From Brachypodius melanocephalos (Eukaryota; Chordata; Aves; Passeriformes; Pycnonotidae), in the NCBI GenBank assembly GCA_013398615.1, contig VZSR01000514.1, positions 8,427,316 through 8,491,315 on the forward strand: DNA of 64,000 bases, written 5' to 3'. The translations under genes and the position numbers were made by a program. Below are positions 37,761 to 49,399 of this stretch, piece after piece (positions within the stretch are counted from its first letter, which is position 1; every line of letters begins with the position of its first letter). The notes under the pieces were generated by a model. The model had not been told where the DNA came from, made no database searches, and was given only the letters and a program-made list of their open reading frames with translations.

Positions 37761-38143
37761 GCAGCAAACAAGTGAAAAGACACTTGAAGGGAGGGAGATG
37801 CAGCAGAGGACAACTGGAATGACAAAAACTTCTGATCTGGCTCAAATTCCAGCTTGTAGCCCTGGGGGAGGGTGTTCACCCTCTCTGCCCTACGGGCACC
37901 CAAAACCTCATCTCCTGCCCCTGGGGGCTGCAAAGCACCCACAGATGGGCGATTCAGTCCTTACCCATCAGCATTCCATCCTCTCAGGGTACATCCTGAC
38001 ACTATTCCCCTCCCCACCTTCCAGCCTGGCTACACTCACTGGCACAGGGAAATGCAGCCAAGAAAGCCAGGGCCGAAACCAGAGGTGAGAGGTTCCTCCT
38101 GGGGGGAGGAGGGAGAAAAGCAGCTGCGGGATGCAGCCAGGCT

Positions 38144-38168
38144 AAAAAAAAAAAAAAAAAAAAAAAAA
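38144..38168. repeat. Poly-A tract, 25 bases
   Basis: A pure run of 25 A following a GC-rich purine segment (38101-38140). No retroposed gene is recognised upstream and no target-site duplication is evident. Confidence 0.95.
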
Positions 38169-40260
38169 GTAATTCTTTTGGATCTGCAGTGCAATTCCTT
38201 CCAGACAACAGTTTGCCTGCTCAGATGTGTGATGCACCCACCAGCCTAAGCTTTTGTGACGTGCTGAAATTAAAGCGTTACAAGCAGAGCCTGTGCAAAC
38301 CTGACACACACAGAAAGGCAGGCAGACCCCATCCCTCCCAAATCCAGGCACTGATCCCTGCCATGGCCTGAGCCCCAGCCCTGCAGAGCCACTGGCAGAT
38401 GTCCCCAGGGCTTTCCCAGGCCTTTGAGGCTGCTCAGTCAAGTGCAGCTGCTGTCTGTGAGCCCCAGCATTGCTTTGGTTTCTGTGTTTGAAGGTGTCTG
38501 TAGGCTTAGGGCCCGGTGCTAATGCAGCACAGGGCCAGGAACAGCTCTGAGGGAAGCTTAACACCAGGATAAACAACTTATTACGGGTAATGATTTTCTC
38601 AGTATTTCAACCAGTGCGGTGCCAGTCACCCAAAGGCAGGGCTGTGAGTCTCAGCATTAGCACAGGCACAGCACAAAGTGCTTTTCGAGGTCTGTCTTCC
38701 TGCTAACACTTGTATTGCTTTATATTGTATCATAAAAATTGTCTGGATGGTAGTTCAACAAGGCAGGACTTTATTCACAGACCTGCCGTGTTACTGATGC
38801 ATGTGAGGTCAAGAAATACAAATAGAGCAGATAATTAGAAGGGAAGTGTGTGCTGCTGAGCAAACACAACCGGCACAAGAAGATTTTCTGCCCTGGAAAG
38901 GTAGAGAAATTGCATTTACAGAAGGACCTGGTGTTGGTTTGAGCATTCCTGAAAAACCAAGGACTTGCAGATTTACAAATACAAGATCATCAGCCTGTGG
39001 TATTGCAGCCCCTTTTTTAGGGTTTGAAAATGGGGCCAAACTCACCAGTGGCGTAACACAATGCAGGCAGCCCTTAGCAGAGCTGTCCACTTCTTTCCTA
39101 GGAAAATGAGATATGAGGGACAACCCTTGGAGATTAACAGATCACATTCATTGCTAGAAGTGAGGAGAAATGCTTTGCAGCAAACAGAGCTGTGCACAGC
39201 TTCCAGCAGCAGAAAACACCAGGCTTTGCTGTCTTGTTTTACACCCTGGAAAGCAGAGCATGGATACCTCCCACTTGGAAAAAGCTCAGTTGTCGTGTCT
39301 GCTGGGAGAAAAACCTTTACTTTGACACAAAATGTCAAAAGCTTTTTATTCAGCTTGCCTCAGTCATGAGTTCTGCTCGCTTCTGTGTCATTTCAAGATC
39401 TGGTTAAATTTTTTGTTTCACTTTCCCCTCAAAATCTGGCAGCAGCCCACCTGTTTCTGGGTGCATCTTTGTGAGTGAGGGTGTGGTAGATAATCAGTGC
39501 ATTCTTGCTTGTAAAAGACCCTGTCCTGTGGCATCAGGCAGTGTTCAGATGCTGCAGAAGACACACAATCCTCATCATTCACCTCGTCAGCAGAGAAACG
39601 CTGTGCCATTGACAAAACCCCTACATAAACACCCAGCTGGTAATATGATTATGCCCAGAGGAAAAAAAGATTGATAGTCCTGGTGATTTTACTGTGCAAT
39701 AACCACAGAAGCTCTCTTTGTCCACGCAGTTCTCTAATACTTTCCTGAAACATTAGTAAATACCCTTGCCTGACAAAGGTGGGCTCTCCAAGTTAATAAC
39801 ACATCACAGAAAGAGCCAGCTAAAACCTCTATGTTCAGCTGGAAGCTGTAACCCTTTTGCTCACTAATGAAGCTGCAGGCACCAGAGATATTTTTAGGAT
39901 GCCTGCAAACCTTGTTATAATCCACAACAAAAAGTTCAGCTAGAATAGGAAGACACAGAATGTTACAGAAAAATAAAAACTGTTTCCCAGTGCTATTAAA
40001 ACATCCAGATAACCAACACAAAAAGCCTTACCTGACATAAGGCAGAAATTCAAACAAATATTCTTCAGTGTTGTAATTCCTGGAACAAAATTTATTAGCA
40101 AATTTAAATTAATTCTGCTCCAGGCATTAGGATACACTATCAGTTACTCCCTTACCCTCCATCCCCCGGGAAATATTTCCCTATTGCTGTCAGTCAACTG
40201 CTTGAATGCTTGGAGTTTACCAGCTGCATAACATATATTGATTTTTGATGAATGACATCT

Positions 40261-43200
40261 CTCTCTGGGCCATTACGGTTTTGTTTTCAAACCTTATTTA
40301 ATTGTTCGCCTATTTTTCAGTGGAATAAATGCAAAGTGTTTATTCTCCAAAGGCTGTAAACAGAGATCTCAGGTCTAGTTTCTATGACAACCTCACTTGA
40401 TACAGCAAACCTAGATTATCTCTAATGACAGACATGAAGTTTAAATTGCACATTCTGCACAAACAGTGCACTGTTGACCTTTTATTGAAAAATGGAATAT
40501 AGCGTGATTAGCATAATGTGCTATGTGAAAGGAAAAATTGTGGAATAATGCAGATTGTACTTTAATCATAACTACAGCGCTAATCTCCAGCAAACTGTTT
40601 GCCAGAACATGAAGCTTAAAGAATTAGGATTTTTCTCAGGCACTATTTTCAAATTCTGTTAGATAGTAATGCTATCACATTAAATAGTTATCAGATAACA
40701 CTTGCTGCTCCTGCTATTTCTCTCCCATCTCGGTTTTTAACAGGGGAGCAGAAGTGGATAAGCTTATGTAGAAGTATGATACAAAAATTCCAGCTATGAG
40801 AGCTATTTTTAAACCTCCTGAAGGCATTCTTTTCTCATGTTTACAAATTGGTTTGGAAGTGAGAGCCAAAAGACACAGTCCTTTCTGTCGGGTGCTGTTC
40901 TTCCAAAACCTGCGTGTTTTCCTGGGAAGGAAATTTGCATGTATGTTAGTGAACAAACCCCAGCTCATCCACAGAGACAGAAGCTGCAGGAGACATTGTG
41001 CTTTGCAAGAGCAGAGAGGGAAAACATCTTGCCTTCATATTCAGCAAGTTTTGGCAGGCTTTGATTTTGCCAGCTTCAATTTGTTGTTGTTGACAGAAGT
41101 GTCTGCAGCAGCTTATAAAATGTGAATTCTTTGGGGAGTTTGCTGCATGAATTGAGGATCCCCCTGGAGCTGAAAGAGTCACATGCAGGCTGTTAAATCT
41201 GGCTTCCCTCTGTAGAATGCTTTTATTTCTTATAAACTTTCATGAAACAACACGGCACATTTTTACTTACTGAATGATATTTCAGCTCACTAGTATTCAG
41301 CATAATCAGTGAACAGTCTGGAGACAAGCAAGCAAACAAAACCCTAATTAATATCAAAATACAGTTTTAGATGGTAGAACTGAGAGGTTAATGAATTGGG
41401 AATGAGGCAGAGAAACTTCCATCCATGCAGTACCCGATAGTAATGCCAAGTTATTATTGTTTTCTTTCCTGCATTTATAGAAAAAAAATTTAAAGTGGTA
41501 AATGCAGAGGAAAATTATACAAGTAGCTCTCCCTTGTGTAGTAGGAAGTGTTGGATTATTCAAGCCTGGTCACAGACACTGAAGAGTCCCAGGCACTCAG
41601 CTACCACTTTTTTTTCTTCCAGAGCAACTAGATCTTATTAGCATCACATCAAGGTGGTCTCTTCATTCTCCCTATTCAGCAAACAAGCTAAAAATTATAT
41701 TCAGGTGCTTGTCTATAGAGCAATGCCATTAGAGGAAACCAATTCCCCCATTTCTTTCTCACTCTAATGGATTTATGCCATTAATCCTGTCAGCTGAGTT
41801 GTTTTTAACCAGCAGTTAAGGCAGCAGCAATAATAAAGGAATTTTTTTCGTCCAGGCAAGCCCCAGTGTACTTGTCTTCTATGCAGCTATTCACCACCAC
41901 TGCTACTCTGCATATCAAGATATCTCTAGTTTTCAGTGATTTCCATTTGGCAGTTTTACATTTTTCTTAACAAGCATTGCCTTCCTCTACAGCAGCTGAC
42001 AGGAAGGAATCAATTAATTTAAAAGGCATCTACTTGCTTCCACACGGAATTATTATACTTGTAAATTGTAATCCTGTCATTTGATATATCAGGTAGCAAA
42101 CTGTGTGTTTGGGAAGGTGATGTGTCCCACGCTCAGGTATTTTTAAACCCTTCAACACTGCCCAAACTTGTCCAGTGAAATTTCAACTTCACTGCCTCAT
42201 GTGATGGCAAAGAGCACTTTTTGGTGCTGCTCACCTTGTGAGTTATGGGACAGAGGCTGTATTGACCATATCTGCACAGGCATTCAAAAGTTACTACACA
42301 TTTTATAAATCTAAAAAAAAAAAAATCAAGGTAAATATTGACAAAACATTGGCAGCAGAAGCCGAGGTGACAGAACAGTGATGTTACAGGCAGCCTCCCT
42401 GCAAACTGCTATGTTAAACACAAATAAATTACTGCTTTAAAAGACATTTAAATCATAAACCTATTTAAAGACAAGCTCTCACCACTAGCCTTTCTGTCAG
42501 ACAAGTACATTCCCTGGACATTTGCTTCCACAGGTCAGAAGAAAGGAAATACTTCCTTGTTCTTCTAGCATATTCCTCCTGTTTCCCTTGTGATATTTTT
42601 AGTTAGGACAATGACCAGTTTTGGTACCTCCAGTTAATTCCTCTCCTCTGTTTCACAGTTCCTTCAGGCACAGTTTGCATAGCTCTAGTCACTTGTACAA
42701 ATATTTAAAACCAGCAAGACAAACCAAGCATAACAAATCCAGAAATAAAGCAACTCCCACAGAAGCTAATGTTTGAAATATCCCAAACCTCCCTCCGGGC
42801 AGCCTCTCCTGTCTCTCTAAGGTGGGACCTGATGGTGCTGTGGGCAGTGAGGACCAAAGAGCCAAAGTCCTGGCAGTTTCTGCATTCCCACCTTGAGCAC
42901 TGTGCTGTTGAGCATTTCCAGCTTGTTCTGTGACCCTGAAGGGCTGCAGCTCCTGCAGGCTGGGGGCAGGTGCAGGATTAGAGATGGAGAAGGTGAATTT
43001 GTCAGTCTCGTACTCATCAAGCAGAAGAGTCTGGACAGCAGACACAGACACTGCCCACCTCCCCATGGGGCTGATGTGGTCAGGAATCACCATCCCCCTC
43101 TGTTGTGCCATGTTTCCAACAAAGTTGGGATATGGCTACCCTGGCAAAGTGGATGAAACAGCTCAACTGGGCAAGAAAAAAAAAAAAATAACCAACAAAC

Positions 43201-46200
43201 CTAATTATATTTTGCCACCAAAAGCAAAACATAGTGTTAAGAACACAGAGAATTCATGCTGGCTGTTACAATCACCTTCCTGCAGTAAGTAAACATCTCC
43301 TACAACAAGTCAGACAGCTGAAATACCGTTTGTTTTGCAATGAACTTTTAGCCCCACAGCTCAGCCAAGCATCCACATTTTTGGTTTTTTTCTCTCTGAA
43401 ACATAACCAGCTCTGCGAGATGCCAGACAGCTAGGAGAGCACTCCAGGCTGGAAACAAAAAGATACTATTGTCTTGGGACTGCCACAGTCACTGTTCCTA
43501 CCTATTCTCATCCCACCACTTCTGCAAGGCTGACAAAACAGTTACAGAGAGCTCTTCCACCCACTGCTGCTTCACCAGGCTGCAAAGCAGAGCTGCAGCT
43601 GGAATAAGGCAAGTGGCAGAAAAGAAGCATAACATGCTCAGCTGCTGCTGTAAAGACCAGAATCAGGAGTCCCAAATAGATGTAAGAACCCAAACTATGT
43701 TTACTCACATTTTTACATAGACACAGGTAGCTCGTTCTGCAGCTGAAACTGGTTTGACATCCTCTTAGAAATATTTCCAGTCCTCCCCAGCATGGGAAGC
43801 TGGGATACCCAAAGGGCCACCAAACCTTTAGCTCCCAGCCATAGGTATCTGAGAGACCTCCTTTGCAATCCCTGTGAGCATAGGGAATAGTGATGGCTTT
43901 CAGATGGCAGCCAAATGTTTTCTGGGGCTCCAAAATAAAACATCCTACAATTCAAGTTCTGTAGTTAATATATGCTATTGCTCTGCAGGCCAGTCAGGAT
44001 GCTGCACTGTCTATCTCTATGTTCCTTGATCCAAGTGCAAACTGGATTTTTGTAAGTAAAAATGAGATTATATATTTTAAAAGCGACTTCTAATTTTAAA
44101 GACAAAAGTATTCATAAAAAAGGCTTCTACCCTTCACAACACATTCTGCTTCCCCCATTTGATGGTACTTTTCTCAAATACTCTTGTAATGGGTAAGGAC
44201 TGTTCAAGACCTCCACCATCTATCATTGCATCCTCTGAGATGAGTGCGTTGGAAAAAGAGATGTTGGGAAACTACTGTCCCATCTATGGGGGAGATTCCT
44301 AGCCAGGTCAAGAGAAGCATGAGGGTAAGGTTTAAAAAAAATATATATTATTCAAATCTTTATCTGCTCTAGCCCTTTCTTCTTTTCCAGCAAGGTGATG
44401 AGTTCACCCAACACCATAAATGAGTGAATGTGAGCAGACAGAGCACTCTCCAGCTGGGGGATGTCGTGCAGTTAGGGTGGCTCCCAGTTGTGCTGGATTC
44501 CTGCTATATTGATGGATCGTAGAAGGATTTGAGAATTATATCATTATACAGAGTCTGTGAAAAACAAGATGAGAGTCAAACTGCCAGGCACGATAGGAAT
44601 GTTAGCAAAGGTGTCTGTAAACTTCTGCTGACCCCTCACACCAACTGGGTCGAGAGCTCTTCTATTAATGCTAATGCTTTTCATATTAGTGCTCACATAA
44701 AGAAATCCTGCTGACTGCTGGGGTCAGAGAGTTCACAAGATGTGTTGGCCACATCAGCAATACACTGATGATTGTTTCTGACATGACCCCACAGCTAATG
44801 AAGGGCCATTTGTGGGGGAATTGCTTTGCACGAAGAAGGAGGTCTGAGATGAAGGGATAAACCACATTTGGGGCAGGACAGGCTGCTGTTTGTGTGATGC
44901 AGCAATAAAGGAGATCTCCACCCCACTGTGTGCCTGTGCCAGTGACACGTGTCCATGGGTTTCTCCATCCCATTCCTGTCACTTAATTTTCCCTTGCACA
45001 AAGCACTGCTCCTGCTCCTTGTTGCTAAATGACCAACACCCCTCTATTTATGACCCCTCCCATCAAGTACTTCACCTGTAAAATTGGACTTTTTGCAGCC
45101 CAGATCAATAGTACAGCTCAGCATTTCTCACCCAACAACACCTCCTGCATGTCTTTCCTTTGGGGCCCTGCCAATTGGCTTTTCAAAGGATAAAGGGCTC
45201 AGGTGCACTCCAGGACAGGGATGGAAGCAGCAGGGAGTACAAACGGCTCACCAAGTAGTCCCAACCTGTTGTATGGCTGTGTAATTCCGTGTTAGGCAAG
45301 ATTTCCACTCCCTTTGGTAGAAATCTGTTCCTGTGCTTGCCTGGGGATGAATCTATCACAGAGGAGCAGTCTGGAGAGGGCTTTAGGAGGTCATCAAGAA
45401 AGGAACTCTGCACTCATGTCTCTAACCTATTCTAAAAACACTCTCTGAAGAATCCCCAAGAAACTGGGCCAGAGAAGCCACCCTTTGTGTCACTGTAAAT
45501 CAGGATATCCTCTATTACTGTGTCTCTGCAGGATCTCAGGAACATCCTTCCAATCATGTAAATTGTTTTGTGATAGCCTGGAGGCTCTCTTCCCTAACAG
45601 ATAACACCTTATCTGTTTACAAGAGACCTTCACAGATTTGCATGTTTAATTTGTTAGTGAATAATGGCTTCATTACCTAATAGGAGGGGCTACATGTATT
45701 ATGGGGGATTGCAGAATGATGGGGAGTTTAATAATTTTCACACTGAGGAGAACAAGTTACCATCATAATGTATGAATATAGAGGTATTACATGATCCTGA
45801 GGAGGAAAGGATTGCATGCAAACCTACAGAATCCACCAAGGAGAAAATCTAGAGATCATAAGCAAGGAACAGTCATGCTGGGAAATTTCCCTTCACTGCC
45901 TTGAAAAGGACCTGTTGGGAGAAAAGAATCCCATGTTATGAAAAATGCCAAGATGTCAGATATTCCTTTTCATTCCCCAGAGCAGGGCGAGGCTGTGTCT
46001 TTCTCAGCAATCCTTTTCTGTTGGATCTGTTGTTTTTTGCACAAATCTGGAATCATATCAAGCAAAGAACAGCAGTAACCCAGGTTCTTCTGTAGGAGCT
46101 GTTTTTCTCTGTGGTCCAAGAGGAATATGCAATATAAAAAAGCTCTTTTTAAAATTAAAAAAAAAAAAAAAACAAAAAACACCTTTTCCACAGAAGGTTT

Positions 46201-46502
46201 TAACTTTCATGAGCCATTGCTCTCCAGCACAAATACATTTAGTCAACATTCCCAGCTGCATCATTAGCTTCCCACTCAGGTGGGAAGGAGGGGGAATGAG
46301 GCAAAGGTTCACAGCTGTGTTACTGCTGCTGGTAAGGTTGCCATGGAAAACAGAACTCCAAAAAAGAAGCAGAGGACAAAGAATTTGAGGTCAACGTTCA
46401 GCCCCAGCATGTTTCCCTGGTCTCTCTCATGAGGTCACTTTTCCTTCACAGTACAAGTGGGAGAGCTTCCTCCTGCAAACCTCTCCAGCTCAGCCACCAG
46501 CA
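40261..46502. other. Unique non-coding sequence
   Basis: No gene is supported. The AT-rich block 40430-40700 carries several TAAT, GATTA and ATAATG motifs with a few retained CpGs and might be conserved non-coding DNA. A minus-strand frame at 42689-43111 (140 codons) ends in a hydrophobic segment but is unrecognised. A runs of 13, 13 and 16 bases occur at 42313, 43176 and 46157. Confidence 0.55.
46157..46172. repeat. Poly-A tract, 16 bases
   Basis: An A run followed by C and six more A, in an A-rich context. No associated element is recognised. Confidence 0.95.
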
Positions 46503-46554
46503 GGGATGGGATCAGGCAGGAGGACATGGGATGGGATCAGCCAGGAGGACATGG
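46503..46554. repeat. 25-bp tandem duplication, two copies
   Basis: The unit beginning at 46506 (ATGGGATCAGGCAGGAGGAC, and on to 46530) is repeated directly at 46531-46555 with a single internal G to C difference. The two copies are in exact tandem. With 25 bases per unit the duplication shifts reading frame, so it is not a coding repeat. It is a small, recent-looking duplication. Confidence 0.9.
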
Positions 46555-46965
46555 ACCATTCCTCTGCAGGCAAACCAGCTGCAGCTGACAAAGTGCAAAA
46601 GTTTTTAACAAGAGCTGAGCTGCTGCCTCAGCCTAGGGCTGGCACATTAAAAACATGTGTCCAGAAGCTTATCTGTTTAATTCAGCTGTATCAAGTGGCC
46701 TAAAAAGATATATCTCTCCTTCCAGCTCCCCCCATGGAAATGGAAGTCATTTATCAAGAAGGACTTTTCCCTGAGCTACCTTGACCTTTTCTGTTTGATG
46801 CTGCTTTTTCACTGTGATTTTTACACATTCAGGGGAGAGTCATGCAGACTAATTTTAAATACATCATAAGCTTACATGCCTGGTATTATAGAGGGACCAC
46901 AAATGCAGAGAGATTTTGGAGCCCTTCAGTTAGATGCCACTGCTGTATCTTTCCTACAGCATGAA

Positions 46966-47001
46966 TTTCTTTTATATATAGATTTTCTTTTATATATAGA
47001 T
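46966..47001. repeat. 18-bp tandem duplication, two identical copies
   Basis: TTTCTTTTATATATAGAT at 46966-46983 is repeated identically at 46984-47001. The lack of differences suggests a recent duplication or slippage event. Confidence 0.93.
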
Positions 47002-49309
47002 TAAACATGGAGTTAAGTGCATTTATAATTATTTCATTGTTGTTACAACACACACCAGTACGTATACTTGAAGAGAGTTCATAAAACTTAAAATTATACA
47101 TATTTTTAAGGAGTCCTAATAGCACCATTTGATGTGGTAATTATTGATATTGGCTTCCTGTAGGAAGAGCACTCAAACAACCAGCTAATTTCACACGTAA
47201 AACAGCTGTCACCTGGTAATAGCATCAAAAGTCACTAAGCTAATCTACATTCAAAGCCATGGCACAGAGGTGAAAGGCCCTGTACCCAATTATTACTCCT
47301 CTGAGCCAGACAGTCCCCAAACACAAACAACATATGCAGATCCATCCCTCCTTGTCTTTAATTAGACCCTGCCTACCCTCTGTAGCAGCAGCAGAAGTGA
47401 GAAGGGCACACGTTAGGCAGTGGGGAGATAATCACAAAGAGATCCCAACGCGCTCTGCCTGGCATGTCCTGCATGTTGTACACAGGAACTAAACCCAGCA
47501 TCAAGAGACAATGGTTGTGGTATCCACACTGCAAAACTTCTGATTTTCAGGGAGCTAATAAATAAATGACATCTTGTGCAGAACATCCCAAGTCTCCTTT
47601 TTTTCACTGTAATGACCGTGTCACTGACAGATTAATGATTAATGTTTTTTTCTGGTAGTTGTGGGTACACAAGGAATACAGGTTTGCACCCATTGCTTAC
47701 AAGGAAATAACTTCAAAAACATCGCTGGCACAGTCTGGTACAGCTTGAGTGAATCTGCTGAATCTACCAAATCTGCAGTGATTATGAAATTGGGCAAAAG
47801 CTAATTAAAAAGGTCCAGAGAAAGGTGCCAGAGCTGCCAAATTATCTTAGAGACTTTTCAGCCAAAAAATCTCACCTGGCTGTTGTAGGAGGTTCTGACT
47901 CCCATGCCCATTTCTATCCTTACTCCCTGCAAGGTTTCTCTGACTCTGATTCCAGCCTTTCTGGTAGAGCTGGCACAAGTCTGCTTCTGGTTCCGGGAAA
48001 AAATAAGATTTTCTGAAGTCTCCTCAAGAACCCACTCTGCCACTGAAGGGAGGGAGACTTATCCTTCTGCCAGGTGAATCCCCACCATGCCAGCTGCTCC
48101 CTACCTGGCAGAACCAGGATTCTGGCATGGAATTGATACAACCTGCTGAAGAGCATGGCCAAGAGACAGCCAGCCTGGACAATCCCCTAACCCAGCGCAG
48201 CTGTAGCAGCAGCATGCACAGGGATTGATCCACTGAGCATCCACTCCCCAAGCCCAGAAAGCAGCTCTAGAAAGGAAACAACCCCCTGCAAGCAGCAGAC
48301 AAGGAGCTCAGGATCAAACCAACACGCTGGAGTCATGCAGAGTCATTCTCAGAGAAACCTCTACCCCTCTTTAGAGTACACTGACTTCACCACTTACTCA
48401 GAAACAGATTAAATATTTCATTCCTGAATTTCAAGTGCAGCAAATTAAAACAACATCAGAAAGAAAAAGGATTATAATATAAATAAATATAGCTGCACCC
48501 ACAAACTGCAAATAATCACTTATATTTATACACTGCAAGTCAGAATCTACACCTTTTTCTTTCACTGATCTGCATGAGCCTTAGTATGGATTTTTAAGAT
48601 AAAGGGCAGCTTAAGAGTTTTCAAAAAAACACTGTGAATTTTACTCTCAACGAGTCAAGACTGACCAATACTTAAGGAATAAGCAGCAGGAGCAGAGTTC
48701 TGCCTCTTCCCTCAGAAACAAATGGAGAAGATCTCAGAGCAGAGAGAAACTACCAGAGTGCAGGGAGAGGGAAGGGAGGGTCTGACACCGTGCCCTCAGA
48801 GCTGTGCCTCAGACTGATGAATTATCTCTGCTTGGTTAAATCTCTGGCATTGCTAATCAGACAAGAAGCACAAAATGGAAAGTTCATTAGCAAGATCATA
48901 AAAGAGTCAGACTGACAAAGATCATTCGGCTTGGCGATAGGAAGGTCAGTTACAGGCATCGGAAAATCACTTTATTTAAGGAAAACAGGTTTGACCAGAA
49001 GCTAGTCAGAGTCCAGAAAAGACCTGCACTGAGATTCTGTGCAGTGGTCTGCTTTATTTCTGGAACATAAACAGGGAAACATTTCCTTTGACAGTGGATA
49101 AGCTAGGCTTTCTTTAATCAACATCATGCTGGCCCAGGGTAAGCTGGACAGTATCAGCTTTGCCCAGGAATGACTCATTTACCTCCACCCAGACCTGAGC
49201 AGCCCAAAGCTCCTCTGTAGGAAACACTCCCAGCACAAGTCACAAGACAGTCTCAGAAGCAGAATTTCCTAATTGTGTTGAATTACATGTGAAGGGTTTA
49301 CAATATGGA
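47002..49309. other. Unique non-coding sequence
   Basis: No gene or repeat is recognised. Overlapping 60-80 codon frames near 47825-48250 lie on both strands and match nothing I know. Confidence 0.6.
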
Positions 49310-49399
49310 TCACTGCCCACTTGGGATTTCAAGGAGATTGCGAAAGTAATTTCGAGATTTCAGGATAATCCAGAAACTCTGTTCCCAGAGGTTACTAAA
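49310..49399 (+). pseudogene. Possible decayed endogenous retrovirus gag (capsid) fragment
   Basis: A 30-codon stretch in a 64-codon open frame has the pattern Leu-Pro-x-Trp-x-Phe-Lys-Glu-Ile, eight residues, Phe, three residues, Pro-Glu. This recalls the start of the capsid region of gammaretrovirus-like Gag proteins, where a Trp/Phe and Lys/Arg-Ile segment precedes a Phe...DP motif. After it the frame runs into a TAC repeat and loses any resemblance. No LTRs, protease, pol or env similarity is seen nearby. If real, it is a short, broken relic with no coding capacity. The similarity is by eye only and may be coincidental. Confidence 0.2.

Larger units (their letters stand above)
36008..40260. 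other. Unique non-coding sequence with microsatellites and A tracts
   Basis: No gene is supported. It contains a TTA microsatellite and three A runs (13, 16 and 25 bases). The 72-codon frame at 37048-37266 reads smoothly, but I recognise no family. The 132- and 144-codon frames near the A tracts include homopolymer-encoded Lys or Phe runs and are artefacts. Confidence 0.6.
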
